Shown in pieces: positions 51,382-61,278 of a stretch of DNA of 64,000 nucleotides. Numbering within the stretch: position 1 is the stretch's first letter; every line of letters starts with the position of its first letter. The stretch covers positions 6,622,001 to 6,686,000 of the forward strand of contig NZ_JAPZBC010000001.1 in the NCBI RefSeq assembly GCF_027460265.1. Reading direction: 5' to 3'. The position numbers and the translations under genes were made by a program. The notes beneath the pieces are model-generated. The model made no database searches. It was not told the origin of the DNA and worked only from the letters and a program-made list of their open reading frames with translations. This DNA comes from Streptomyces sp. WMMC940 (GTDB lineage Bacteria; Actinomycetota; Actinomycetes; Streptomycetales; Streptomycetaceae).

Positions 51382-51684
51382 GTGCAACTGACGCCGCATG
51401 AGCAGGAACGGCTGCTCATCCATGTCGCCGCGGACGTCGCGGAGAAGCGCAGGGCACGCGGGGTGAGGCTCAACCACCCCGAGGCCGTCGCCCTCATCAC
51501 CACGCACATCCTGGAGGGCGCCCGCGACGGGCGCACCGTCGCCGAACTCATGGCGTCCGGACGCAAGGTGCTCACCCGCGACGACGTCATGGACGGCATC
51601 CCGGAGATGATCCACGACGTCCAGGTCGAGGCGACGTTCCCCGACGGGACCAAGCTCGTCACCGTCCACGACCCGATCGTCTGA
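51382..51684 (+). CDS. ureA: Urease subunit gamma
   Basis: This 100-aa protein is the gamma structural subunit of urease ([60 protein letters not shown]). The GTG at 51382 gives the standard start MQLTPHEQ; a GTG three codons upstream is less likely. It begins the ureABCFGD operon. Urease hydrolyses urea to ammonia and carbamate for nitrogen supply. Confidence 0.96.
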   Translation: MQLTPHEQERLLIHVAADVAEKRRARGVRLNHPEAVALITTHILEGARDGRTVAELMASGRKVLTRDDVMDGIPEMIHDVQVEATFPDGTKLVTVHDPIV

Positions 51685-51695
51685 CGGGAGCGCCG

Positions 51696-52043
51696 ATGAT
51701 CCCCGGAGAGATCCTGCACGCCGACGGACCGGTCAGGCTCAACGAGGGCCGCGAGGCCACCCGGCTGACCGTCCTCAACGCGTCCGACCGGCCCGTACAG
51801 GTCGGCTCCCACTACCACTTCGCCGAGGCCAACCCCGGACTCGACTTCGACCGCACGGCCGCGCGCGGCCTCCGGCTGAACATCGCCGCGGGCACCGCCG
51901 TCCGGTTCGAGCCCGGAGTCCCCGTCGAGGTCGAACTCGTACCGATCGCCGGACTGCGCGTCGTCGCGGGTCTGCGCGGCGAGACCGCGGGACCGCTCGA
52001 CACGAGTGCGACCCCGGCGGGGAACGGAGCCTCCCGTGCCTGA
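51696..52043 (+). CDS. ureB: Urease subunit beta
   Basis: The 115-aa product is the beta subunit of urease, with the signatures [37 protein letters not shown] and GTAVRFEPG. The ATG at 51696 follows GGGAGCG, 11 nt after ureA. Its stop codon lies 8 nt inside ureC, giving translational coupling. The last 20 residues are Ala/Gly/Thr-rich and dispensable-looking. Confidence 0.96.
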   Translation: MIPGEILHADGPVRLNEGREATRLTVLNASDRPVQVGSHYHFAEANPGLDFDRTAARGLRLNIAAGTAVRFEPGVPVEVELVPIAGLRVVAGLRGETAGPLDTSATPAGNGASRA

Positions 52044-53757
52044 GCTGACGCGCGCCGCGTACGCCGATCTCTTCGGCCCCACGACCGGTGACCGGATCCG
52101 TCTCGCCGACACCGATCTCCTCGTCGAGATCGAGGAGGACCGCTCAGGCGGCCCCGGACGCGCAGGCGACGAGGCGGTCTTCGGCGGCGGTAAGGTGATC
52201 CGCGAGTCCATGGGCCAGTCCCGTGCGACACGGGCGGAGGGCGCCCCGGACACGGTCGTCACCGGTGCGGTGATCATCGACCACTGGGGAGTGGTGAAGG
52301 CGGACATCGGCATCCGCGACGGCCGTGTCACCGGCATCGGCAAGGCGGGCAACCCGGACACGATGGACGGGGTCCACCCGGACCTCGTCATCGGACCGGA
52401 GACCGAGGTCATCGCGGGCAACGGGAAGATCGTCACCGCGGGCGCCGTCGACGCGCACGTCCATTTCATCTCGCCCACGGTCGTCGAGCAGGCCCTGTCC
52501 TCCGGGATCACCACCCTCGTCGGCGGGGGCACCGGACCCGCCGAGGGGACCAAGGCGACCACGATCACCCCCGGACCCTGGCATCTCGCCCGGATGTTCG
52601 AGGCGCTCGAGTCGTTCCCCGTCAACATCGGGCTGCTGGGCAAGGGCAACACGACGTCCCGCGAGGGCATGTACTCCCAACTGCGCGGCGGTGCGCTCGG
52701 CTTCAAGATCCACGAGGACTGGGGCGCCACACCGGCCGTCATCGACGCCTGCCTCGGTGTGTGCGAGGAGACCGGCGCACAGCTCGCCATCCACACCGAC
52801 ACGCTCAACGAGGCCGGCTTCGTCGGCGACACCCTCGCGGCGATCGCGGGCCGCACGATCCACGCCTACCACACGGAAGGGGCGGGCGGAGGGCACGCAC
52901 CGGACATCATCACCGTCGTCTCGGAGCCGTACGTCCTGCCCAGCTCCACCAACCCGACGCGACCGCACACCGTCAACACCATCGAGGAACACCTCGACAT
53001 GCTGATGGTCTGCCACCACCTCAATCCGGCGGTGCCGGAGGACCTCGCCTTCGCCGAGTCCAGGATCAGGCCGTCGACCATCGCCGCCGAGGACGTCCTC
53101 CACGACATCGGCGCCATCTCCATCGTGTCGTCCGACTCCCAGGCCATGGGGCGCGTAGGCGAGGTCGTCCTGCGGACCTGGCAGACCGCGCACGCGATGA
53201 AGCGGCGCCGGGGTGCCCTGCCGGGCGACGGTCGCGCCGACAACCTCAGGGCCCGCCGGTACGTCGCCAAGTACACGATCAACCCGGCCGTGGCCCAGGG
53301 CCTCGACCACGAGATCGGCTCGGTCGAGGCCGGCAAGCTCGCCGACCTGGTCCTGTGGGAGCCGGCCTTCTTCGGTGTGAAGCCCCAGCTCGTCCTCAAG
53401 GGCGGACAGATCGCCTACGCGCAGATGGGCGACGCCAACGCCTCCATCCCCACCCCCCAGCCCGTGCTCCCGCGCCCCATGTTCGGTGCGCTCGGCCGGG
53501 CCCCGGCCGCCAACTCGTTCAACTTCGTGGCCGAGGCGGCGATCGAGGACGGACTGCCCGAACGCCTCGGCCTGGGCAAGCGCTTCGTCCCGATCCGCAG
53601 CACCCGCGGCGTCACCAAGTCGGACATGAGGGAGAACGACGCCCTGCCCCGTGTCGAGGTCGACTCCGACACCTTCACGGTCACCGTCGACGGCGACCCG
53701 GTGGAGCCCGCGCCCGCGGAAGAACTGCCCATGGCCCAGCGCTACTTCCTGTTCTGA
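52036..53757 (+). CDS. ureC: Urease subunit alpha
   Basis: This 573-aa protein is the catalytic subunit of urease. The nickel ligands and active-site residues are visible: [13 protein letters not shown] (HxH), the carbamylated lysine in [12 protein letters not shown] (about residue 224), [11 protein letters not shown] and [17 protein letters not shown] (His ligands), the flap histidine region MVCHHLNP and the Asp in [16 protein letters not shown] 52036 overlaps the ureB end by 8 nt. It is full length and appears functional. Confidence 0.97.
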   Translation: MPELTRAAYADLFGPTTGDRIRLADTDLLVEIEEDRSGGPGRAGDEAVFGGGKVIRESMGQSRATRAEGAPDTVVTGAVIIDHWGVVKADIGIRDGRVTGIGKAGNPDTMDGVHPDLVIGPETEVIAGNGKIVTAGAVDAHVHFISPTVVEQALSSGITTLVGGGTGPAEGTKATTITPGPWHLARMFEALESFPVNIGLLGKGNTTSREGMYSQLRGGALGFKIHEDWGATPAVIDACLGVCEETGAQLAIHTDTLNEAGFVGDTLAAIAGRTIHAYHTEGAGGGHAPDIITVVSEPYVLPSSTNPTRPHTVNTIEEHLDMLMVCHHLNPAVPEDLAFAESRIRPSTIAAEDVLHDIGAISIVSSDSQAMGRVGEVVLRTWQTAHAMKRRRGALPGDGRADNLRARRYVAKYTINPAVAQGLDHEIGSVEAGKLADLVLWEPAFFGVKPQLVLKGGQIAYAQMGDANASIPTPQPVLPRPMFGALGRAPAANSFNFVAEAAIEDGLPERLGLGKRFVPIRSTRGVTKSDMRENDALPRVEVDSDTFTVTVDGDPVEPAPAEELPMAQRYFLF

Positions 53758-53759
53758 TC

Positions 53760-54587
53760 ATGAGCGACATGGATCCGCACACGAAGGCCCCTGCGAACGG
53801 CCTCCGTCACCTCCCGTCGCCCGGCCGGTACCAGGGCGCCGGGCCCGCCGGGGACGGGCACGCGGCCGCGGGACCGCGCCGGGCGGAGGAGGCCGGACCA
53901 CGGTCCGGTGCCCCGGCGCGCGCCGCGCTGCTCGTCCTCGCCGACGGACGGTTCCCCGCCGGCGGGCACGCCCACTCCGGCGGGGCGGAGGCCGCGGTCA
54001 GGGAGGGCCGGCTCGGCGACGCCCGCGACCTCGCGGACTTCTGCCGGGGACGGCTGCACACCACGGGACTGACCGCCTCCGGTCTCGCCGCCGCTGCCGC
54101 TCTCGGACTCGACCCGGTCGCACTGGACGCGGCGGCCGACGCCCGCACCCCGTCCCCCGCCCTGCGCGCATCGGCGCGGAAACTCGGCAGGCAGCTGATG
54201 CGGGCCGCACGCGCCATCTGGCCGTCACCGGAACTGGACGCCCTCGCCCGTGCCCTGCCGAAGGGGGCGCACCAGCCCGTCGTGCTGGGGGTCACCGCCC
54301 GTGCCGCCGGCCTCGGCGCCGAGGACGCCGCGTACTGCGCCGCCTACGAGTCGGTCGGAGGACCGGCCACCGCCGCCGTTCGGCTGCTCAGCATGGACCC
54401 GTACCAGGCCACCGCGGTCCTCGCCCGGCTGGCCCCCGACCTGGACCGGGTCGCCGCGCGAGCCGTGACCGCGGCCCGGCGGGCTGCCGAGCGGGGCCCC
54501 GACGCACTACCCGCCGCGTCGGCCCCGCTGCTGGACATCACCGCCGAGCAGCACGCCGCCTGGCCCGTACGGCTCTTCGCCTCGTAG
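53760..54587 (+). CDS. ureF: Urease accessory protein UreF
   Basis: The 275-aa product has the UreF signature [20 protein letters not shown] after an N-terminal extension of about 55 disordered residues that is longer than in most homologues. The C-terminal helical part ([40 protein letters not shown]) is typical. UreF assembles with UreD and UreG on the urease apoprotein for nickel insertion. The ATG at 53760 lies directly after the ureC stop; ATG 53769 is an alternative. Confidence 0.93.
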   Translation: MSDMDPHTKAPANGLRHLPSPGRYQGAGPAGDGHAAAGPRRAEEAGPRSGAPARAALLVLADGRFPAGGHAHSGGAEAAVREGRLGDARDLADFCRGRLHTTGLTASGLAAAAALGLDPVALDAAADARTPSPALRASARKLGRQLMRAARAIWPSPELDALARALPKGAHQPVVLGVTARAAGLGAEDAAYCAAYESVGGPATAAVRLLSMDPYQATAVLARLAPDLDRVAARAVTAARRAAERGPDALPAASAPLLDITAEQHAAWPVRLFAS

Positions 54588-54741
54588 CACCTCACACCCC
54601 GCAGCACCACGCGGCCGCACGGCCCACAGCGCCACACAGCGAACAGCCACAGCCCCGACACAGGTACCACGACCGCCCACCCACCAGCACCACGGACCCC
54701 GGAGCCGCACACGCTCCGCGGCACCACGAGGGAGCCGCCCC

Positions 54742-55428
<687 letters not shown>

Positions 55429-55435
55429 GGGCCGG

Positions 55436-56176
55436 ATGAGCGTCCGGGCGACCGCACGGGTCGTCGCCGAACGCGACGGGCTCCCCGTGCTGGAGAGCGA
55501 CGGTCCGCTGGCCCTGCGCCGCACCCGCGCCGGCGGACCGTACACGCGCGTCACCGTCGTCGGCGCCATGAGCGCCCCGCTCGGCGGGGACCGGCTCGCG
55601 ATCGAGGCGCACGTGCGCGAAGGCGCGCGGCTGCACATGGACTCCGCCGCGGCCACCGTGGCGCTGCCCGGGCGCACCCGGGGAGCCGCCGACTACGACA
55701 TCTCGCTGGACGTGGGGGAGGACGCCGAACTGCGCTGGCTGCCCGAGCAGCTGATCTCGGCGCGCGGCAGCGAGCTGCGGATGCACACGCGCGCGGTGCT
55801 GGCCGCGACGGCGCGCCTGGTGCTGCGTGATGAGCAGATCCTCGGCCGGTACGGCGAGGAGGCCGGCACCCTCACCACACGCCTCACCGTCCATCGCGCG
55901 GGCCGCCCCCTGCTGGACCAGGAACTCGCCTTCGGTCCCGGCGCACCCGGCGGCTGGGACGGCGGTGCGGTGCTCGGCGGGCACCGGGCGGTCGGCCAAC
56001 TGCTCGTGGTGGACCCCGATTTCGACGACAAGCCTCCGGAGCCGCGGCGGCTCGGGGAGACCGCCGCGCTCACCCCCCTCGCGGGACCGGCCGTGCTGGT
56101 CACCGCCGTCGCCCAGGACGCGCTGCGCCTGCGCCGGCTGCTCGACGCCGCCCTGGGCGATCTCACCGGCGGCTGA
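55436..56176 (+). CDS. ureD: Urease accessory protein UreD
   Basis: The 246-aa product is UreD (UreH). Conserved features include AIEAHVREGARLHMDSAAAT, ISLDVGEDAELRWLPEQLIS, a segment where urease chaperones read WLPQPxI, and GRPLLDQELAFGPG. It binds the urease apoprotein and passes nickel from UreG. The ATG at 55436 is 7 nt after ureG. It is the last gene of the operon. Confidence 0.92.
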   Translation: MSVRATARVVAERDGLPVLESDGPLALRRTRAGGPYTRVTVVGAMSAPLGGDRLAIEAHVREGARLHMDSAAATVALPGRTRGAADYDISLDVGEDAELRWLPEQLISARGSELRMHTRAVLAATARLVLRDEQILGRYGEEAGTLTTRLTVHRAGRPLLDQELAFGPGAPGGWDGGAVLGGHRAVGQLLVVDPDFDDKPPEPRRLGETAALTPLAGPAVLVTAVAQDALRLRRLLDAALGDLTGG

Positions 56177-56415
56177 CCCGCGGGCCGCGTCCCGGACCGG
56201 CACGAGGGCCGTACACGGGCGTGCGGTCCCACCGCGAACCCCGACTCTCCGGGCCGCCCTTCGCCGGGAGCCGCCGACAGTCCCGGACGTGCTCTGCCGG
56301 TCCGCCACCACGGCCGGGGCGAGCCCTCCACCAGCGGCTCCCGCGGCACGAGCACTCCGCCGCCGAACGCGGCCCCCCGGTGCCGGCGCCCGGACCCGCA
56401 ACCGTCCACCGCGCG

Positions 56416-57132
56416 TCAGCGCCTGAGCCGGGGAATCCGCCTGCCCTTCGACCCGTCCGCCTCGGCGGCCTTCACCTTCACCGCGTACTCGTCGACGTAC
56501 TGCTGTCCGGACAGGGCGAGGATCTCGTACATGATCTCGTCCGTCACGGCGCGCAGCACCGCCTTCTCGTTCTCCATCCCCGCGTAGCGGGAGAAGTCCA
56601 GCGGCTCGCCGAAGCGGATCGTCACCCGCTTGATCTTCGGCAGTACCCGCCCGGGAGGTTGGATCTCGAAGGTTCCGACCATCGCACAGGGCACGACGGG
56701 CACCCGCGCGGTGAGCGCCATGACCGCGACGCCGACCTTGCCCTTGTAGAGCCGTCCGTCGTGCGACCGCGTACCCTCCGGGTAGATGCCGAGCAACTCG
56801 CCCTTGCCCAGTACGCCGAGGCCCTCGCGGATAGCGGCCCGGCCCGCCTCCTTGCCGGAACGGTCCACCGGGATCTGTCCCGCGCTGCGGAAGAAGGCGG
56901 CCGTCAGCCGGCCCTTGATCCCCGGTCCGGTGAAGTACTCGGCCTTGGCGAGGAAGGTGATGCGCCGCTTCAGGATGGCCGGCATCAGGAAGTGGTCGGA
57001 GAACGACAGATGGTTGCCCGCGACGATCGCCGCGCCGTCCGCCGGGATGTGCTCGAGGCCCTCGATCCTGGGCCGGAACAGCAGCCGCAGCAGCGGCCCC
57101 AGGATGACGTATTTGAGCACGTAGTAGAACAC
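56416..57132 (-). CDS. 1-acyl-sn-glycerol-3-phosphate acyltransferase (PlsC family)
   Basis: This 238-aa protein belongs to the lysophosphatidic acid acyltransferase family, which adds the second acyl chain in phospholipid synthesis. Motif I is AGNHLSFSDHF with the catalytic HX4D, motif II is AEYFTGPGIKGRLTAAFFRS, motif III is LGIYPEGTRSHDG and motif IV PVVPCAMVG. A hydrophobic start (LKYVILGPLLRLLF) suggests membrane association. The GTG at 57132 begins the first helix. Activity on other acceptors is possible. Confidence 0.9.
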   Translation of the reverse strand: MFYYVLKYVILGPLLRLLFRPRIEGLEHIPADGAAIVAGNHLSFSDHFLMPAILKRRITFLAKAEYFTGPGIKGRLTAAFFRSAGQIPVDRSGKEAGRAAIREGLGVLGKGELLGIYPEGTRSHDGRLYKGKVGVAVMALTARVPVVPCAMVGTFEIQPPGRVLPKIKRVTIRFGEPLDFSRYAGMENEKAVLRAVTDEIMYEILALSGQQYVDEYAVKVKAAEADGSKGRRIPRLRR

Positions 57133-57325
57133 GGTGTCGCTCCCAACTCCGCCGATTCGGCTCAGGGGCCGCGTGGTGCCGGATCACGGCGTGCACGCAC
57201 CCGGCACGTCGATCCGCACGGCCGGTCGTCCGTCCCCGGTCCGACCGGATTCGTGCCGACTTCCGTGCCCAGTTGTATGACAGCCCTTCAGACGCCGCCA
57301 GGGGTAGGGGGCGCCACGAGTGCCG

Positions 57326-57890
57326 TGGTGACCGATCGTAGTCACGCGCGCATCGCGAAGATCATCGCTTTCATCGACGGCCCCACCCGGATCCGTGATC
57401 CGGGCGGAGCGGTCTCGTCACCTTCGGCGAGTGGGACAGCAGGGCGAGCTCCTGCGTGGAGCGCCTCAGGGCCGTCCTCGACGCTGCCGGAGCGACCGCC
57501 GTCGTGCCCGGAGACATCCGGCGGCAGCCGTGGGCGGAGTTCCTGTTCGTCGTCCCGCGCGGGGGCCTCGGCGCCGTCAAGGACGCCACGATCGGCGGGT
57601 TCCGCTCCCGGCCCGGCACCCGGAGGCTGCCGGCAGGGGCCGTGACGGAGATCCACCGGATCGCGCGGGCACACGGCATCGCGCTTCCGGCCGGTACCGT
57701 CCCGTCCACGCCGGCCTTCGTCGACCGGTAGCCCGCCGAGGGCACCTCCTCACCGCACCGTGGCCTCGTGGCCCGGGCCGTCCGAACCTGGGGCCCGGAC
57801 GGTGCGGTCGCAGGGCTCGGCGAGGGGAGCGGGACCCCCACCCCCGTCGACCGCTTCCGCTACGGGGTGCCCGGCCTGCGCGGGTCCCGT
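57326..57890 (+). pseudogene. Decayed ketopantoate-reductase-like (PanE/ApbA) gene fragment
   Basis: From about 57414 one frame reads LVTFGEWDSRASSCVERLRA, AVVPGDIRRQPWAEFLFVVP, GGFRSRPGTRRLPAGAVTEI and HRIARAHGIALP, matching the C-terminal domain of ketopantoate reductase-family proteins. The frame is cut by TAG at 57729-57731, where homologues read VDRQPAEGTSS, and continues in the same frame (PAEGTSSPHRG, GLGEGSGTPTPVDRF). Upstream, IAKIIAFIDGPTRIRDPGG in another frame looks like the preceding part. The NAD-binding N-terminus is missing. Confidence 0.7.
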
Positions 57891-57932
57891 GCGGGCGGCG
57901 CCCGCCGATGGCGGACCGGCCGCCCACCGCCC

Positions 57933-58091
57933 TCAGGTGGGCTTGGACACGAGCATCCCCACGGTGACCAGGCCCAGCACGATCCAGGCGAACCACAGCC
58001 AGCCACTGCTTCCGAGCGCCACGGTGTAGGCGGTCACGACCACCAGGGACGCCACGGTCAGCACACCCATCGTCTTCGTGGAACCGGACAT
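57933..58091 (-). CDS. Small two-helix membrane protein
   Basis: This 52-residue frame starts with ATG at 58091 after a strong GGAGGAGGG site. It encodes two hydrophobic segments (MGVLTVASLVVVTAYTVAL and WLWFAWIVLGLVTVGMLV) joined by GSSG and ends in SKPT. Short proteins of this type are common in Streptomyces, without known function. The good ribosome-binding site and clean hydrophobic pattern support it as a real gene. Confidence 0.7.
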   Translation of the reverse strand: MSGSTKTMGVLTVASLVVVTAYTVALGSSGWLWFAWIVLGLVTVGMLVSKPT

Positions 58092-58262
58092 GCGTGCCCT
58101 CCTCCGGGCCGGTGCCGCGGCTGACGGCCGCGGTCGGGGCCGTGGAGCCATCGTCACCCCGCACCGGGGGAGCGCGCTACTCCCGGGCGGCGGCCACCGC
58201 GCGCGGGGTCGGCGGCCCGCACGCACGGGCCGAGCCGCCGGGCCGGTCGGCTCGGGTCCCGG

Positions 58263-59222
58263 TCAGCGGCTGCGTGCCTGGAGGGAGGCCAGATACGCGT
58301 TGTAGGCCGCCAGCTCCTTGTCGCCGTCCCGGTCCGCGGCCCGGTCCTTGCGGACGGCCTGGCGCTGCTCGGAGCGGTACCACTGGAACACCAGGGCGAT
58401 CAGGACCAGCACCGACGGGATCTCGCTGAAGGCCCAGGCGATGCCGCCCGCCGCGTTCTGGTCGGAGAGCGCGCTGATCCCGAGTGAGGCCGGGGGATCG
58501 GCGTACGCCCGCACCATCGGCTCGGAAGCCATCATCAGCGCGATACCGAAGAACGCGTGGAAGGGCATGCCCGCGAAGAGCTCCAGCATCCGCATCACAT
58601 GGCCGGGGCGGTGCGGGCCCGGGTCCACGCCCATGATCGGCCAGAAGAAGATCAGTCCGACGGCGAGGAAGTGCACCATCATCCCGATGTGGCCGGCCCT
58701 GGACCCCATGAGGAAGTCGAAGAGCGGGGTGAAGTACAGGCCGTAGAGGCTCGCGATGAACATCGGGATCGTGAACGCGGGGTGCGTGACGATCTTCATA
58801 TAGCGGCTGTGCAGCAGGGCCAGCAGCAGCTCGCGCGGTCCCTTGCGGCCCCGGCCCGCCGGCGACAGCGCGCGCAGCGCCAGGGTGACCGGAGCGCCGA
58901 GCAGCAGCAGGATCGGCGACAGCATGCTGATCACCATGTGCTGGACCATGTGCACGCTAAACATGACCATGCCGTAGTCGTTCAGCCTGGTGCACATCAC
59001 CAGGGCGATGCTCAGCACGCCGACGGTGAAGAAGACCGTCCGGCCCACCGGCCAGGCGTCACCGCGCCGGCGCAGCCGTGCCACGCCCCAGCCGTAGAGC
59101 GCGAGCCCCACGAGGCAGCCGGCCAGGAAGAACGGATCAGCGGAGAACTCCAGCCCCCTGCCGAGCGTGAACGGCGGCAGGTCCATCGGCATCCCGTGCT
59201 CGCCGTGCCCGCTGTGATCCAT
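58263..59222 (-). CDS. Cytochrome c oxidase assembly protein (CtaG/caa3-type)
   Basis: The 319-aa product is a polytopic CtaG_caa3 family protein with about seven transmembrane helices. Conserved motifs are FSVHMVQHMVISMLSPILLL with paired histidines, the THPAFTIPMF segment and GHIGMMVHFLAVGLIFFWP. The N-terminus MDHSGHGEHGMPM is His/Met-rich and probably binds copper. The family is required for maturation of the copper centre of cytochrome oxidase. The ATG at 59222 begins this His-rich tail. Confidence 0.85.
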   Translation of the reverse strand: MDHSGHGEHGMPMDLPPFTLGRGLEFSADPFFLAGCLVGLALYGWGVARLRRRGDAWPVGRTVFFTVGVLSIALVMCTRLNDYGMVMFSVHMVQHMVISMLSPILLLLGAPVTLALRALSPAGRGRKGPRELLLALLHSRYMKIVTHPAFTIPMFIASLYGLYFTPLFDFLMGSRAGHIGMMVHFLAVGLIFFWPIMGVDPGPHRPGHVMRMLELFAGMPFHAFFGIALMMASEPMVRAYADPPASLGISALSDQNAAGGIAWAFSEIPSVLVLIALVFQWYRSEQRQAVRKDRAADRDGDKELAAYNAYLASLQARSR

Positions 59223-59274
59223 CTGCGTACTCCTGGAGCGTCCTGTTTCGCGCGTGTTGTCCGGACAAGACTAG

Positions 59275-59310
59275 AACCGCCCCCGGCCGCGGCTGCGACC
59301 GGGGGCGGTT
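59275..59310 (-). terminator. 12-bp perfect hairpin after pfkA
   Basis: AACCGCCCCCGG (59275-59286) and CCGGGGGCGGTT (59299-59310) are perfect complements with a 12-nt loop. It lies 19 nt after the pfkA stop on the minus strand and upstream of the CtaG-like gene, so it probably ends the pfkA transcript. Confidence 0.75.
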
Positions 59311-59328
59311 CCTCGCCGGGGAGCCCTC

Positions 59329-60354
59329 TCAGAGGACCGTCTCGGCCTCTTCGTACCGGTCCTGCGGGACCGTCTTCAGCGTCTCCACCGCCTGTGCCAG
59401 CGGCACCATCGTGATGTCCGTGCCGCGCAGCGCGGTCATCATGCCGAACTCGCCGCGGTGCGCCGCCTCGACCGCGTGCCAGCCGAACCGGGTGGCGAGG
59501 ACGCGGTCGTACGCGGTCGGGGTGCCACCGCGCTGGACGTGGCCGAGGATCACCGGCCGGGCCTCCTTGCCGAGCCGCTCCTCCAGCTCGACGGACAGCT
59601 GCCGGGCGACACCGGCGAAGCGCTCGTGGCCGTACATGTCCTTGCCGCCCTCGTCGAAGTCCATGGAACCCTCGCGCGGCTTGGCACCCTCGGCGACCAC
59701 GACGATCGCGAACCGCTTGCCGGCCTCGAAGCGGGCACCGACCCGCTTGGTCAGCTCCTCGATGTCGAAGGGACGCTCGGGTACGACGATGGCGTGCGCA
59801 CCGGCCGCCATGCCGGAGTGCAGGGCGATCCAGCCGGTGTGCCGGCCCATGACCTCGACGATCAGCACCCGCTGGTGGGACTCGGCAGTGGTCTTCAGCC
59901 GGTCGAGGGCCTCGGTCGCGACGCCGACGGCGGTGTCGAAGCCGAAGGTGACGTCGGTCGACGCGATGTCGTTGTCGATGGTCTTCGGCACACCGACGAT
60001 CGGCAGACCGGCCTGGGCCAGCAGGTTCGCCGCCTTCAGCGTGCCCTCGCCGCCGATCGGGATGATCGCGTCGAGGCCCAGTTCGGCGACGTGCCCCCTG
60101 GCCCGCTCGACGCCGTCGACGAGATGCGCGGGCTGTACCCGCGAGGAGCCGAGGATCGTGCCGCCGCGGGCGAGGATGCCGCCGACGGCGTCGAGGTCGA
60201 GCTTGCGGTAGTCGGCCTCCAGCAGGCCCTTCCAGCCGTCGTGGAAACCGATCACCTCGTCGCCGTGGTCGACCACGGCGCGGTGCACGACAGAGCGGAT
60301 GACCGCGTTGAGCCCGGGGCAGTCGCCGCCGGAGGTGAGGACACCAATGCGCAT
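59329..60354 (-). CDS. pfkA: 6-phosphofructokinase
   Basis: This 341-aa protein phosphorylates fructose 6-phosphate in glycolysis. LTSGGDCPGLNAVIR, PIGGEGTLKAANLLAQ, GVPKTIDNDI and VEVMGRHTGWIAL are the nucleotide- and substrate-binding motifs. The glycine in GGEGT marks ATP rather than pyrophosphate use, while PKTIDND has the lysine seen in actinobacterial group III enzymes. The ATG at 60354 is standard. It is a single-gene unit ending in a hairpin terminator. Confidence 0.95.
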   Translation of the reverse strand: MRIGVLTSGGDCPGLNAVIRSVVHRAVVDHGDEVIGFHDGWKGLLEADYRKLDLDAVGGILARGGTILGSSRVQPAHLVDGVERARGHVAELGLDAIIPIGGEGTLKAANLLAQAGLPIVGVPKTIDNDIASTDVTFGFDTAVGVATEALDRLKTTAESHQRVLIVEVMGRHTGWIALHSGMAAGAHAIVVPERPFDIEELTKRVGARFEAGKRFAIVVVAEGAKPREGSMDFDEGGKDMYGHERFAGVARQLSVELEERLGKEARPVILGHVQRGGTPTAYDRVLATRFGWHAVEAAHRGEFGMMTALRGTDITMVPLAQAVETLKTVPQDRYEEAETVL

Positions 60355-60522
60355 AGCCCGAAAACCTTTACAACGTGGGCCGACTCCCGGACCACGTCGT
60401 CCGGTTGGATCCCTGCCACCCTACCGGCGCAAGGTGGCGGGTGCCGAACCGGACGTCCGCACAGTGGACACCGTGCCGCCGTACGGTCCGGGCCGTCCTG
60501 CGAACGGCGCTCGAGCGGCCCG

Positions 60523-61251
60523 TCAGGCGGGCTGGGTGGCGGCGGCGATGCGCTCCGCGCGCAGTGCCTCGTACCACCGGTCGTCGGTGGGCGGCAGCGC
60601 GTTCACGTCGAGCGCCAGCTTCAGCAGCAGATCCGCGATCTGCGGATTGCGGGCCATCACCGGACCGTGCATGTACGTGCCGAACACGGTGTCGTTGTAC
60701 GCGCCCTCGGTGCCGTCCCCGGTGCCGTTCCCCTTGCCGAAGACGGTCCGGGCGAACGGCCGGGCCGTCGGCCCGAGGTGCGTGATGCCCTGGTGGTTCT
60801 CGAAGCCCGTGAGCTGCGGCAGGCCCAGCTGCGGGTCGATGTCCGCCAGCACGTCGCCGACGCACCGCTCGCCCTCGCCGCGGGTGGAGATCACGTCGAG
60901 CAGACCGAGGCCGGGCTCCCGCTCCCCCAGGTCGTTGATGAACTCGTGGCCGAGGATCTGGTAGCCGGCGCAGACCGAGAAGATGATCGCGCCGTTGGCC
61001 GCGGCCCGGGAGAGCCCGCCGTCGCGGCGCAGCCGTTCGGCCGCGAGCCGCTGCGGCCGGTCCTCGCCGCCGCCGATCAGATAGATGTCGCCGGACGTCG
61101 GCACCGGCTGGTCGCTGCGGACGTCGACGCGGGTGACGCCCAGGCCGCGCTGGCGCGCGCGGCGCTCCACGACCAGGGCGTTGCCCTGGTCACCGTACGT
61201 GCTGAGCAGGTCCGGGTAGACCCACACCAGGCGCAGGCTGCTGTCGCTCAT
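60523..61251 (-). CDS. gatD: Lipid II isoglutaminyl synthase, glutaminase subunit GatD
   Basis: The 242-aa product is a class-I glutamine amidotransferase of the GatD type (IYLIGGGEDRPQRLAAERLR near residue 57). The nucleophile Cys94 is in SVCAGYQILGHEF, and the catalytic His in GTYMHGPVMARNP. Together with MurT it amidates the D-glutamate of lipid II stem peptides using ammonia from glutamine. It starts with ATG 61251, 27 nt after murT ends, so the two are co-transcribed. Confidence 0.94.
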   Translation of the reverse strand: MSDSSLRLVWVYPDLLSTYGDQGNALVVERRARQRGLGVTRVDVRSDQPVPTSGDIYLIGGGEDRPQRLAAERLRRDGGLSRAAANGAIIFSVCAGYQILGHEFINDLGEREPGLGLLDVISTRGEGERCVGDVLADIDPQLGLPQLTGFENHQGITHLGPTARPFARTVFGKGNGTGDGTEGAYNDTVFGTYMHGPVMARNPQIADLLLKLALDVNALPPTDDRWYEALRAERIAAATQPA

Positions 61252-61278
61252 GCTCGTGTTCCTCTGCGGTGAGTGGGG

